Assembly: GCF_902713425.1 (NCBI RefSeq)
Contig: NC_081194.1
Location: forward strand, 68,519,001 to 68,583,000
Reading direction: 5' to 3'
DNA: 64,000 bases
Source: Acipenser ruthenus
Lineage: Eukaryota; Chordata; Actinopteri; Acipenseriformes; Acipenseridae
Part shown: positions 10,830 through 21,586 of the stretch, one piece after another
Position numbering within the stretch: the stretch's first letter is position 1
Layout: every line of letters starts with the position of its first letter
Program-made: the position numbers and the translations under genes
The notes under the pieces: model-generated
What the model was told of the DNA's origin: nothing
Database searches by the model: none
The model's input: only the letters and a program-made list of their open reading frames with translations

Positions 10830-12788
10830 GTGGGCTGGATTATTGGACTGAATGAGAACCCGAACCCGGTAAAAACTACCCTTTTCTGTACCTGAACCAC
10901 GAGACTGCCAGTGATTGTTTGTTTTGTTACTTTTACATATTGAAGAATTACGTTCTGTTTATTTTTCTTTTTGATTTAAGAAGTATGATGTAAAGCATTA
11001 AAACCAAATATTCCTGCGGTTAACCGGAAGCTGGTTCCACCACAGGGGGACAAGGGAAGAGAACAAGTCAGCCAGTAGAGGATGAACGGAGAGGGCGAGA
11101 GGGAATATAAGGACAGTATGATGAATTTCTTGCCCAGGTTCATTCTCACCCCTTGGCTAATTCTCGCGAGGGGACGCGAATTAGCCCAAGCTAAAATTCG
11201 CGTGGGTGAGAATTAGCCTAGGTTAGCCAGGGGTGAGCATTAGGCTGCGATTACTGTCGCGAAATTCGGAGTGCTCTCGTTGGTTACTAGTGATGACGTT
11301 AGAACATTTACAATTGTTACAAATGACCAGAGAGAGAAAAATACTTGTCTCTTTCTTGCTAGCCTGTAATTATAATTTACAACAAAGCTGTGTGCAGTGA
11401 CAGTGCAGATTAGACAAAAACAAGTTGATTATACGATTATCACCTGGATTGCGCCAGCTACCTACACAATCCGTGCGATGCCCGCCCAAGCATTATGGCA
11501 GAACTGCACCTGCCTGGGTTATGGATTGCAATAATATTTTGAGAGTCCTGTTTATGCACATGCAATAATGATCCAAAAATGGGATGTCCATTTTGTGTAG
11601 TTTGCGAATCTCAACTATTTTTACTAAGAGATATAAGTCTAAAATATGATACACTTGGCTTTATTTCGGGGAAAGGTGTTTTTTTTTTTTTATATATATA
11701 GAAAAGCCAGCCTCAATGGAGTACTACTATATAGGGCTGTGGCTGGCATGTTTTTATTATTGGATACCGTTGTGTGAAACACATTACCTCAAAACAGTCT
11801 TTATTTATTGTAGGATATATGTACACATACTATATAAAATGTGGAATTACCTTGGGGCAATATGTTCTTCAGTGTGTCTGCTGTGCTGTTTTGCCCGTCC
11901 CTTGGCTCTGGCTATAATATTTGGCACCCCCTGTATTTCAAGGGTTATCACAAAATAAAGCCAGCGAGTCCAAATGATTCCATTTGCTTGTTCTTAAAAC
12001 CGAAGGATTTGATCTGCATGTTCCTAACACTGATGTGCTCGTTCTTTGGGCTGGACTCTCTTTTTGCAGAAAGGAATTACTTTACAATAACTGTTTATCC
12101 ATTACACCTTACATCAGCAATTCAAAACACAATATTACTGTACAAAAACAAAACAAACAAAACACACCCAGGTATATTACTATTGCCACATAATAATTGA
12201 TCAACCAAAGCACAGATTTATTTTGGGTGTTGCCCTTCAACAAATTAAAATTAACAAAGTGAGCTGGGAGAGGTGGACTGAAGTAATGCAACATATAATA
12301 CTTTAATGACTAGTTTGTCTTTATGCAAAACATGTGGGCTACATTATAGCCTGTGGCAGAATCTATGTTTTGTTCAAAACTAAAAGAAGTACAACCAGAT
12401 AAACATATAATATGTTGGAAAGACATTATTTGTCTCTGTTTTGAGGGGCACTACATTAGTGAAATGTTAGTGCTGATCACCAATGTTACTCTTGGTCAAC
12501 ATTAAATGGATTTGAAGGTTTTACTATTTCCAATAGAAAATATGCATTTGGAGTCTGTTAATTTTATTAGAAACTGCTTAAATCATTGTTTAAATACACA
12601 ACAGTCATTACCGTAGCATGTTGTCATTACTGTAACTGTAATGTGATTACCGTGACTGGGCTTGTTTTTATATATAAAACTGCAGTAGTATTAGCAGGAG
12701 TGACTTCTGTACTAATAAGGTTCTGAGGGGTTTATGTTTTAAAAATTCAGTGCAAATGTATGTTTTTGATAAAAAGAAAGGTTAGATA
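10830..12788. other. Intergenic spacer with no recognised gene (unit A)
   Basis: No coding exon supported. It holds the nested palindrome at 11144-11239, a T-run followed by (AT)n near 11680-11700, and AT-rich sequence. The ORFs seen here are short and conserved in position only because the unit was duplicated. Counterparts are 24937-26895 and about 38640-40755. Confidence 0.5.
11144..11239. repeat. Nested palindrome (three-level fold-back), unit A
   Basis: The inner arms ACGCGAATT (11174-11182) and AATTCGCGT (11195-11203) are perfect complements. A middle pair GGCTAATTCTC (11155-11165) and GAGAATTAGCC (11208-11218) encloses them. An outer pair TCTCACCCCTTGGCTAA (11144-11160) and TTAGCCAGGGGTGAGCA (11223-11239) is almost perfect. 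The outer and middle arms overlap, so alternative folds compete. It is locally CpG-rich in an AT-rich setting. Confidence 0.85.
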
Positions 12789-13037
12789 CAGCAGTGTGGA
12801 GTAGTGGTTAGGGCTCTGGACTCTTGACCAGAGGGTTGTGGGTTCAATCCCTGGTGAGGGGACACTGCTGTTGTACCCTTGAGCAAGGTACTTCACCTAG
12901 ATTGTCCCAGTAAAAACCCAACTGTATAAATGGGTAATTGTATGTGAAATAATGTATAATGTGATATCTTGTAACAATTGTAAGTCGCCCTGGATAAGGG
13001 TGTCTGCTAAGAAATAAATAATAATAATAATAATAAT
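12789..13037 (+). mobile_element. tRNA-derived SINE with L2-type tail (unit A)
   Basis: The head has an A-box-like TAGTGGTTAGGGCTC and a B-box GGTTCAATCCC, as in tRNA-derived SINEs. The body is followed by GTAAGTCGCCCTGGATAAGG, then GTCTGCTAAGAAATAAATAA and (ATA)n, which matches the 3' end of the L2 LINE at 7458. So L2 machinery in trans is the likely mover. Unit C has the empty site at about 40755 (GGTTAGATCAAAAAGTG), which dates the insertion to after the split of C from the A/B ancestor. A truncated family member lies at 55858. Confidence 0.9.
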
Positions 13038-13197
13038 CAAAAAGTGTTAATTTCTAAAGTTTAATTGCATTGGTCAAGAAATATAATTCTGACTGATAGA
13101 TGATATAGAAGAATGTTTTGTTGTTATTTTGCATTATACAGTAATTTAACTGTTTTAAGAGAGGATGTGTGTTATTAAAAATACATAGTAGTTCAGC

Positions 13198-13233
13198 TAA
13201 CGTTACGTTGTGCAGCTACACAACGTAACGTTA
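13198..13233. repeat. Perfect 15-bp inverted repeat with 6-base loop (unit A)
   Basis: The arms TAACGTTACGTTGTG and CACAACGTAACGTTA are exact complements around the loop CAGCTA. The same hairpin is intact at 27305-27340 and 40932-40967. In unit C it lies about 560 bp upstream of the presumed CRISP start site. Confidence 0.9.
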
Positions 13234-13634
13234 ACATTGGCAATAGCACTCAAGCACTGAACACCCAGCAAGTGCCAGCCCACTTGAACTTGTTAAGGTG
13301 AAACAGTGAAAATGACATGTTTACTTGATCTGTCTTCAGAGCCAGTACATGGATTTGACGGAATTTGGCAATGGATGGGACTTGCACTAAAAAGCATTAT
13401 GCACCACAATAAAAGTTTATGCTTTAACAAATAAAACATTTTATTTATTTTTTTTAAGTACTGAATGACTTGTTCAGGAATGTTTGTCAGATCACACTGA
13501 CCATATCATAGGAAAAAGTTGCCCACCCATTGTTACTCCCAATTGCACCTTTTTTTAGCCTCGTATACATACAGTTTGTAACCTCAGATGATTTAGACCA
13601 CAGATTCCTTTCAAAATGACTGACTAAATAGGTC

Positions 13635-13640
13635 CACCAC
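13635..13640. other. Deletion junction with CACCAC microhomology (unit A)
   Basis: Left of this point the sequence aligns to 41310-41370 and right of it to 43910 onward. CACCAC is present once here and at both edges in unit C (41365-41370 and 43910-43915). The missing 2545 bp contain the CRISP promoter and exons 1-5. Confidence 0.85.
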
Positions 13641-13749
13641 AGTGTTTAAAAAATAATAGAACTACTATTCATCTATCATTTATAAAAAGTCAGATGTTTT
13701 GGACATTTGTTCAACAGGTCATCTAATATATATATATATATATTTACAT

Positions 13750-14907
13750 AAGGACCGTAAAGCGATTACATTTTTTTATTTTTTTTTATTGCGATTAATC
13801 TTGAGATTAAAAATTTTAATCTCAGTTAACCTTGGTTGTAATCGCATATTTCATTGGTACGATTACTGCATCCATTTAATTTTGTTTTATTGCTATTATT
13901 ATTATTATTATTTTTATTATCATCATCATCCAAAAAACATCCCTGCATAAAAACCCTGTTTCCTATTTCTGGATTCTGAATCCTATTTGTTGGTCCTTCT
14001 TTATAATTAGCAAAGGGCCCAGTTGTACTAACAAGATCAAAAAATAGGCCACGTTTTACTTAACATTTTAAAACTAGTAAATAAACAATTACCATAATGA
14101 ACATTAACGTAATATTTTGCTTAAAACATATATTTTCTTTTGTATTTGTTATGCTCTCATTAGTATCCAATAGTAGATTCAGTGTCCCTCAGTTCTGGCA
14201 GATTCTACTGTACTTGCTGAAGCGGTTTTCTCCCACTGCTAATTAAAACATGTTGCCACTAGCCACCTAGTTAACAATTTCATCCCGAGGGCTACAGTGA
14301 AACTTACTGTCTTTAGTGAAGACCGTGTGAGTACATTAATTATTGTAGGTAGTAATTCATAGTTAGTTAATCACCACAGGCTTTAACCCCCAACTCCACA
14401 TACCAGCCAGCATTTTTGTAAATAACAACAAATGAAATGAACAACAAAATAAACATTTTATTTGTGTCATCATTGCCAAGGTGACAGTGCCAGTTTCTCA
14501 ACACACAGTACTGTAGTCGCTCAGTAACCAGGTGCAAACAGGTGATTGATCGATCTGTAGGAGTGTTACAAAGGTGCCTTTGTTAAAAATAAATAAAAAA
14601 TAAACAATCTAAATTTATAAGTGTTTATTTGTTAGGAAAATAAAATGTAAGTCTAATATTTTATTCACAAGTCCTTGAGTGCTTTGCTACATAATGCAGT
14701 TCTGTGACTAATTTTATATTCAAACAATGACTACACTCATTCAATCCTGGCATGCACTGGAGTGTATCAAAATGGTGCAGCGGGAAATGAATTACTGTAT
14801 GTTAAGAGGGACAGAGGAGTGGGATAAATTTGCGTTAACAAAAAAAAAATCTCCAAAAAAATGTACGCATTAATCGCTGAAGTTAACTGCGATTAATTGA
14901 CAGCCCT
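13750..14907. mobile_element. hAT-like non-autonomous element (unit A/B border)
   Basis: Begins AGGACCGTAAAGCGATTAC and ends TTAATTGACAGCCCT, an imperfect terminal inverted repeat with GCGATTAAT motifs inside both ends. No transposase frame is visible. It contains a short (ATT)n run near 13895-13915. The same insertion in unit C (44018-46605) has a different interior. The 14.1-kb unit border used here (14117/14118) falls inside it, but only because the window starts there. Confidence 0.55.
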
Positions 14908-14933
14908 CATTTATATGTTTTTAAACTTCACAG

Positions 14934-16008
14934 CTAGCGGGTGTGGTGAGAATCTTTACATGTCCTCCAGTGCAGATTCCTGGGATATGGCAGTCCAGGC
15001 CTGGTATGATGAAGTCAAAGATTTTAAGTATGGAGTTGGATCAACAAATGGTGCTGTTGTTGGGCATTACACCCAGGTAAAACTACTAACTATAACCTCA
15101 CTAGTTTAGGTTAGCATTTATCTTATTTTGCAGCCATTATTTATCTCCAATGTCACATCAAATTTCTCAAAGACGAATCTATGATAATAATAATAAAAAG
15201 TACTGTCCCGAACTACATTGATAGCCACCAATGCATTTTAGTCAAAGACATGTGTGTTTTTCTGTTTTAAAAGTTCCTGCTGTGAATGATTTTCAATTCC
15301 CTTTTAGGTTGTGTGGTACAGGTCTAACAAGGTTGGCTGTGCAGTTGCTCATTGCCCTGGTTCTAAATATGAGTATTTTTATGTATGCCAGTACTGCCCT
15401 CCGTAAGTTTTTTTTTTTAAATATATATAATTTAAACTGAAGCAAAATTCTAAGCATTATAAAGGCTTCTTAAACAAACAGTACACATTTTTGGGATAGA
15501 ACGAATACTTCTTTTGCACTGTTACAAAGTTTAAGTATCTATAAGTAACAATTCTTTACAAATGTAGGCATTCAATGCACATACTGATCTGTTTTGTATC
15601 TTACACTGTACAGAGGAAACGACCAGAATTTATTACCCACACCCTACAAAGCTGGTCCATCATGCGGTGACTGCCCAAATGCTTGTGAAGATAAGCTCTG
15701 CAGTAAGTATAGAAGCGATTACTTTATGGTATTAAAAACTAAATTGGTTTTATTGGTTCAGAACAACTAAAATCATTGTAGATGCTAATTTATGTGCTAT
15801 GTTCCAGAACATGTAATTCAGTTATGCAAATAACACTCTTATACAAGTATATAACTGTTTTTTTTCCTCTTTCTTAAAAGCAAACCCATGTTCCTACTCA
15901 GACATGTATTCCAACTGTCCTACTCTGAAAGGGACTTTTGGATGTGGCCACCCATCGGTTTTGGCTTGGTGTCCTGCTTCATGCAAGTGTACAAATGAAA
16001 TCAAATGA
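14934..16008 (+). CDS. CRISP 3' cassette, copy 2 (exons 6-9), open but without 5' exons
   Basis: Exons are 14934-15076, 15308-15402, 15614-15702 and 15881-16008, stop TGA at the end. The four exons join in frame with phases 1, 0, 2 and 1 at their 5' ends. They encode 151 complete codons of a CRISP: the CAP C-terminal half with GHYTQ and [15 protein letters not shown], the hinge [13 protein letters not shown], and the ICR domain ending CKCTNEIK. There is no nonsense change. Copy 2 has Thr where the others have Ala in NCPALKG. The promoter, signal peptide and first half of the CAP domain are absent upstream, since the 2545-bp deletion at 13635 removed them. It could be a dead fragment or a 3' cassette spliced from an upstream start. 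The annotation is exon-level only. Confidence 0.75.
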
Positions 16009-16056
16009 ACTGCTCCCTGGAACTTTACATGCATGTAACATCAATACAATTTATTG

Positions 16057-16250
<194 letters not shown>

Positions 16251-16254
16251 ATTA

Positions 16255-17950
16255 AAATCATGCAACTAAAAAAGGTGTCAAGTCTTATTTTTTGTCTACT
16301 CTTCCTTTGCTGGCTTTCAACCTCACAATTCTAGTGTTGTAAATATTAGGTGGTGATCATTAATACAATATTTAGTGCATTTCTGAACAACTGTCACTAT
16401 TTGCAGAGCAAATGGGATACATTAGCATGTTAGCAGTTTTTTCAAAGGCAATGTATAAATATTAAAGAAATCCATCATATAAAAATGAACGGCTGTGAAT
16501 GTACTAGTGTAACAGATTACACTGTTGCAAAACAAAGTGCTATAGTTAAAACATATTTTAGACAAACAAATAAATGCAGTGTTGCCTTTAGTGCCTCACT
16601 TACCTCGTAGATAGAAAATAAAATGTAAAAACAGCGTATTTGGCATAAGTGTATTTATTTCTGGTGTTTTATGTCTTTTGCATCTGTGGTAAGCACATTC
16701 AGAGTAGTTTAGAATGTGTTTATTACAAGCAAGATCACTTGTAGATGATGCATCCTGTTTTCCAGATAAGCTCTATGACAGCCATAACAAGCTCTATGAC
16801 AGACACAGCAGGCATTTAAAGTTCCAAACAGCCATATTGTATTCTGCACACTGTGGCTACTGGGTAAAATTCCCTTTCTAAAATCACTGCAGTATTGTAA
16901 AATACTCTACCCATAATAATGATTGTACTTAATAAAAAAATATAGTAAATAAATATTTTCCCTGAAATGTGTCAAGGTATGAAGGTTTTTGGACTTGGAG
17001 CAGAAAGCAATTAATAATTCATATGTAATAAATAATAAAGATACAAGCATTCAAGCTTGCAATAAATAACAGCATGCTCTGATGAATTAGCAGACACAAT
17101 TGTCTTACTACTGTTTGAAGTTATGGATGAAATATCTACTCATCCCAACAAATCTATGTCATTATAAATAACCATAAATCTAAAAGTGGTGAGTTATTGA
17201 CAGAGCTGTAAGGCAGCATTATTTGCATGGGACTAAAAACCAGGCGTCCTCAGAGTTGGTCAAACGCAGAGGATGTCTAGTAACCTCCCAGCATGGATTC
17301 GTTTTTATTAAGAAAAGTCAGTAAATTCAAAATGAAATGCGATGTTGTGGCCAGAGAAGGCACTTTTGTGCATGATTTGTAAACATTGAACCGGATATAA
17401 ATAACTTATTTAGTTGAACCTTCTTTTCCAAAGGCTAGAATAACCGTTTTGTTCTTTGAGTGATATGTATTTACATACATATCTTCAAATACACCGTTCA
17501 AAGCATCCATTTAAGAGTTGCACAATCATAGCGTTACCCCGGAAATGCTATATCAATTCTAACATAACACTGACATGGTCGATTCGCACAGGAGTAAAAA
17601 GACACAGGACGCTTAAGTTTGAAATTTTATAGAAGGTCCTGATGTCCTGTAAAATTTTATCTGGGATAAAAAAGTAATGGACAGTTTGCACAGGTCTACA
17701 TTTCATCGATGTCTGTATGTGAATCCACCTGTTTATGTGCGTCTGATCATGGACTGTTTAAAAAAAAACACAGTAAGTTTGTTAGTGGAGGCATAGGAGT
17801 GAGAGGAGCCAGAGGCTTTGTGAGGCGCTGCGGAGCAAGTATTGAGAAGTACTTGAAATAAAAAATAAATAAAACATTCTGGCATCTATTCAAGAATGCC
17901 TAGGGGTCGGTTTTTCAAAACTTTGATAAAACGATTTCCGTATTTGATTG
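16255..17950. other. Spacer with no recognised gene (unit B)
   Basis: Near-identical counterpart of the 2110-3810 spacer. Nothing coding is supported. Confidence 0.6.
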
Positions 17951-17954
17951 GGAT

Positions 17955-18487
17955 TATATTGTAACGACACTGGGTCTGCTGTACCAGCGTTCAGGAAGGT
18001 TCTGTGACCCAAGGTAAACAGTCCAATGCAGCAGGTGTTCGGAGGACGTCAGAATCACCACCAATTAGGGGCTTGGCTTGCCGCACGAGTGGTACCCAGT
18101 TGCAACATTGTTGGCACAAACCAAGGGACGAAATGTTGCAACCATCGGGGGATTGAGAGCGGGAAGCCTGGTCTGCTTGGGATTGATGGCTGATGCATTG
18201 GGGTTGTGTCCTGGATGCGTGGATATGTAGTGGGTTGCTGCTTCTGCTGCCTGGCTGCTGCTCAGATGGAGAGACAAGCTGGAGTGAGAAAATGAATGCA
18301 GAAGACAGAACCACGGAGAGCTGAAGTGAAGTGGGACTACAGCAAAAAGAAACCAGACTACACTTAGTGCATTTTATTTTACTTTCTTTTCTTTTTTTTA
18401 TTATTCATCACAGTCTGAGTAGCACTCGGTTGCTCAGTTGTAATTGTACCACTGGCTTGTAAAGCAGCACGCTAATACCAGCCCGGT
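17955..18487. other. Unclassified GC-richer segment (unit B)
   Basis: Counterpart of 3815-4350. It has lost a few bases near 18367, which breaks the longer of the minus-strand frames. That argues against a constrained gene. Confidence 0.4.
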
Positions 18488-19427
18488 GTAAGAACATAAG
18501 AACGTTTACAAATGAGAGGAGGCCATTCAGCCCACCTTGCTCGTTTGGTTGTTAGTAGCTTATTGATCCCAGAATCTCATCAAGCAGCTTCTTGAAGGAC
18601 CCCAGGGTGTCAGCTTCAACAACATTACTGGGGAGTTGGTTCCAGACCCTCACAATTCTCTGTGTAAAAAAGTGCCTCCTATTTTCTGTTCTGAATGCCC
18701 CTTTATCTAATCTCCATTTGTGACCCCTGATCCTTGTTTCTTTTTTCAGGTCAAAAAAGTCCCCTGGGTCGACATTGTCTATACCTTTTAGGATTTTGAA
18801 TGTTTGAATCAGATCGCCGTGTAGTCTTCTTTGTTCAAGACTGAATAGATTTAATTGTTTTAGCCTGTCTGCATACGACATGCCTTTTAAACCCGGGATA
18901 ATTCTGGTTGCTCTTCTTTGCACTCTTTCTAGAGCAGCAATATCCTTTTTGTAACGAGGTGACCAGAACTGAACACAATATTCTAGGTGAGGTCTTACTA
19001 ATGCATTGTAAAGTTTTAACATTACTTCCCTTGATTTAAATTCAGCTCTTCTCACAATATATCCAAACATCTTGTTGGCCTGTTGTATAGCTTCCCCACA
19101 TTGTCTAGATGAAGACATTTTTATTGCCTGCATGCAATACTTTACACGTTTCTCTATTAAATGTCATTTGCCATGTGTCTGCCCAGTTCTGAATGCTGTC
19201 TAGATCAATTTGAATGACCTTTGCTGCTGCAACAGTGTTTGCCACTCCTCCTATTTTTGTGTCGTCTGCAAATTTAACAAGTTTGCTTACTATACCAGAA
19301 TCTAAATTATTAATATAGATTAGGAATAGCAGAGGACCTAATACTGATCCCTGTGGTACACCACTGGTTACCTTGCTCCATTTTGAAGTTTCTCCTCTAA
19401 TCAGTACTTTCTGTTAACCACTCCCTA
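18488..19427 (-). mobile_element. CR1-like LINE, 5'-truncated (unit B)
   Basis: Same element as at 4351 in unit A. The 193-codon C-terminal RT frame at 19133-18552 is identical in sequence as far as I can read, and FADDTK lies upstream of it. Confidence 0.8.
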
Positions 19428-20246
19428 ATGTAGAGTCCTGACTTAATACAGTGGGAATTCGAGAACCTGCAAATCCTGAGTGAGCATCCTTCATTTACAC
19501 GCAATGCTACAGTATTGTGAAATCGGGTTTTTCACACACTCTGGGTGTTATTTTCAAAAGAGATCTGCTGTGAATTGAGAATTTACTAAATCTGCAAAAA
19601 ACACGGCGGGACTCTATCCAGTTTGGTTAATTCGTTATTCTGACAGTTTCTTTTGGTGGAATGCCTAATGATCTAAGAGTCTGTGTCCATTTTCTAAAGA
19701 CGAAAGTGGTGGATAATGTAAACTTCCACCAGTTAGCTTTCTGCCTGCTTCAGCACGGTCAATACGACTATCCGCCAGTAAAAAAACAGAGTGATAGCAA
19801 GTCAGACCGAGTCTCCCTGGCAACATGGATTCTAAGTTAGAAGCAGCTGTTTGTGTGTCCCTATGTGTATATGTGTGTATAACTATCCCAAGCTGAAATA
19901 CAATCCCATTGCAATACACACAACACAATTCACTTTACCTCAAGCCGATCTGAAGACGTAGCCACAAATTGTCAAACTATAGGCTACTTTGGAAAATTAC
20001 AAAATCAAACAAATAAACAAACAAACAAACAAACAAAAACTCAATGTGACGATGCACATTTTGGCCAGCTTCTTATTTGCATTCCAGCTTCTTATTCGCT
20101 AATATGCACAAATGTAACTAAAATTGAATAAGTAACTGGGCCCTGGGGTATTTCAGGGGATAAAATCACCTCAGACTGCTTATTTTAAAGTTAATACAAT
20201 CACAGGGCAACCCCTGTACCTCATCCATATGTATATTTTTCCGGGT

Positions 20247-21192
20247 GCAGCCTGAGCCCCACCTCCGTCACTCACCGGAGCACTTCTCGTAGGGAAGCCA
20301 GGGCCAGCTGGAAGGTCCTCTCATGGACCAGCAGGTTGTCTAGATAGACTAGACACTCCGTTGGGGACACCCTGGCCAACACCTTCTCCATAAGCCATTC
20401 CAACATTGCGAGGGTGTTGCAAAGTCCAAACGGCATCGCGGTAAATTGCCATAGCCCGTGGCCGGTGGAGAAGGCAGTCTTGAGTCAGGCAGAGGGGGAC
20501 AAAGCTACCTCCCAGTAATCGCTTTGGAGGTTGAGAGGAGAACCATTTGGACCCGGACACCAGATCCAGGGACTCATCTACATGGGGATGAGTGGACAAG
20601 GTGTGTCCGGCCCACATCCTCCAAAGTAGTAGCAAAGCTGGACCAATAAGCAAATAACGGCTCCTACAGATGGACCTGTTGCTCCGGGCAAAGTCCCTCA
20701 CAGTTCGGACGTCAAACTGTGGTCACTGTGGCAGCAGCAGGGTGCAGGGGCTTGCGTCTGGGACGAGATCGTGGGTGCAGTGATGTCAATCCTCGGGGCG
20801 GCCACGGCCCCGTGGAGGGAGCTCGATGACGTTGGCGCTGGAAGAAGATGAGAGGGAGGAGGGGGGTTGGTGTTTCTGAGCTTGCCTGGGCCAGTGGAGG
20901 GCTGAGTTCCCCCACTCCAGCGGCTCCATCCCGGTGTTGGCATTGTTGGCTGGTGCAATGTCTCGGTTCTGAGATATAATTGCCCACCTGGGTAGCGCAG
21001 GAAGTCCAGGCCCAGTATGCAGGGTTCCTGGACCACTGCTACCCAGACAGGGTGGTATACTGTCCGTCCAGCCACTTCAGTGGTGAGGTTGTCCTGCAGC
21101 ACTTCCCCCTCCAATGCAGCTGCCAGCTGTCCAGCCTTCTCGGTAGTGAGTGCCGCCATTCTGAACTTGATGTGGTAAGTATTTTGTATTGA
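20247..21192 (-). mobile_element. Ty3/Gypsy-like retroelement remnant (unit B), broken
   Basis: Counterpart of the fossil in unit A and near-identical to it. Protease-like and reverse-transcriptase-like stretches are recognisable on the minus strand. It is decayed with many breaks and no LTR pair was found. Confidence 0.6.
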
Positions 21193-21425
21193 AAACATTT
21201 AAAAAGAAAATGCAAAATGTCCCATCATAATAAATGTGCATTTATAATGAACATACGTATAAAAATAGCATGATGGGTGCTGGAATGTTGATTTATAAGA
21301 TGCATTCTTTGTTTCATTTGATGCAAATTGAGTTAAACTGCATTTACTATGGTGTAATGACATAGTTTGTTGTGTAATGTCATATTACTAATTGTTAGGG
21401 CTTTTGATTTGTTTATGATTTAGAA

Positions 21426-21516
21426 AGTCCTCCAGTCCATAAGTGCAGACCGAAGGATATCAAGGATCTGGAAAGATTCTGTATGGAGGAATGGTCTAAG
21501 ATCCCTCCCAATGTGT

Positions 21517-21519
<3 letters not shown>
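21426..21519 (+). mobile_element. Tc1-like transposon remnant, transposase C-terminus (unit B)
   Basis: Same KCRPKDIKDLERFC and EEWSKIPPNVF stretch as in unit A, cut at the same base by the (AT)n-L2 block. Confidence 0.7.

Positions 21520-21580
<61 letters not shown>
21520..21580. repeat. (AT)n microsatellite
   Basis: Alternating AT, shorter than the equivalent tract in unit A. The partner tract on the other side of the LINE is at 23559-23617. Confidence 0.95.

Positions 21581-21586
<6 letters not shown>

Noticed and set aside
11716-12200. 80- and 119-codon plus-strand frames in the spacer
   Set aside because: Hydrophobic chance frames with no motif. In unit C indels alter the same region.
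12789-12860. Possible tRNA gene (A-box-like and B-box motifs)
   Set aside because: The sequence continues into a SINE body with an L2-type tail, and a family member recurs at 55858. It does not fold as a full cloverleaf with an acceptor stem that I can see.
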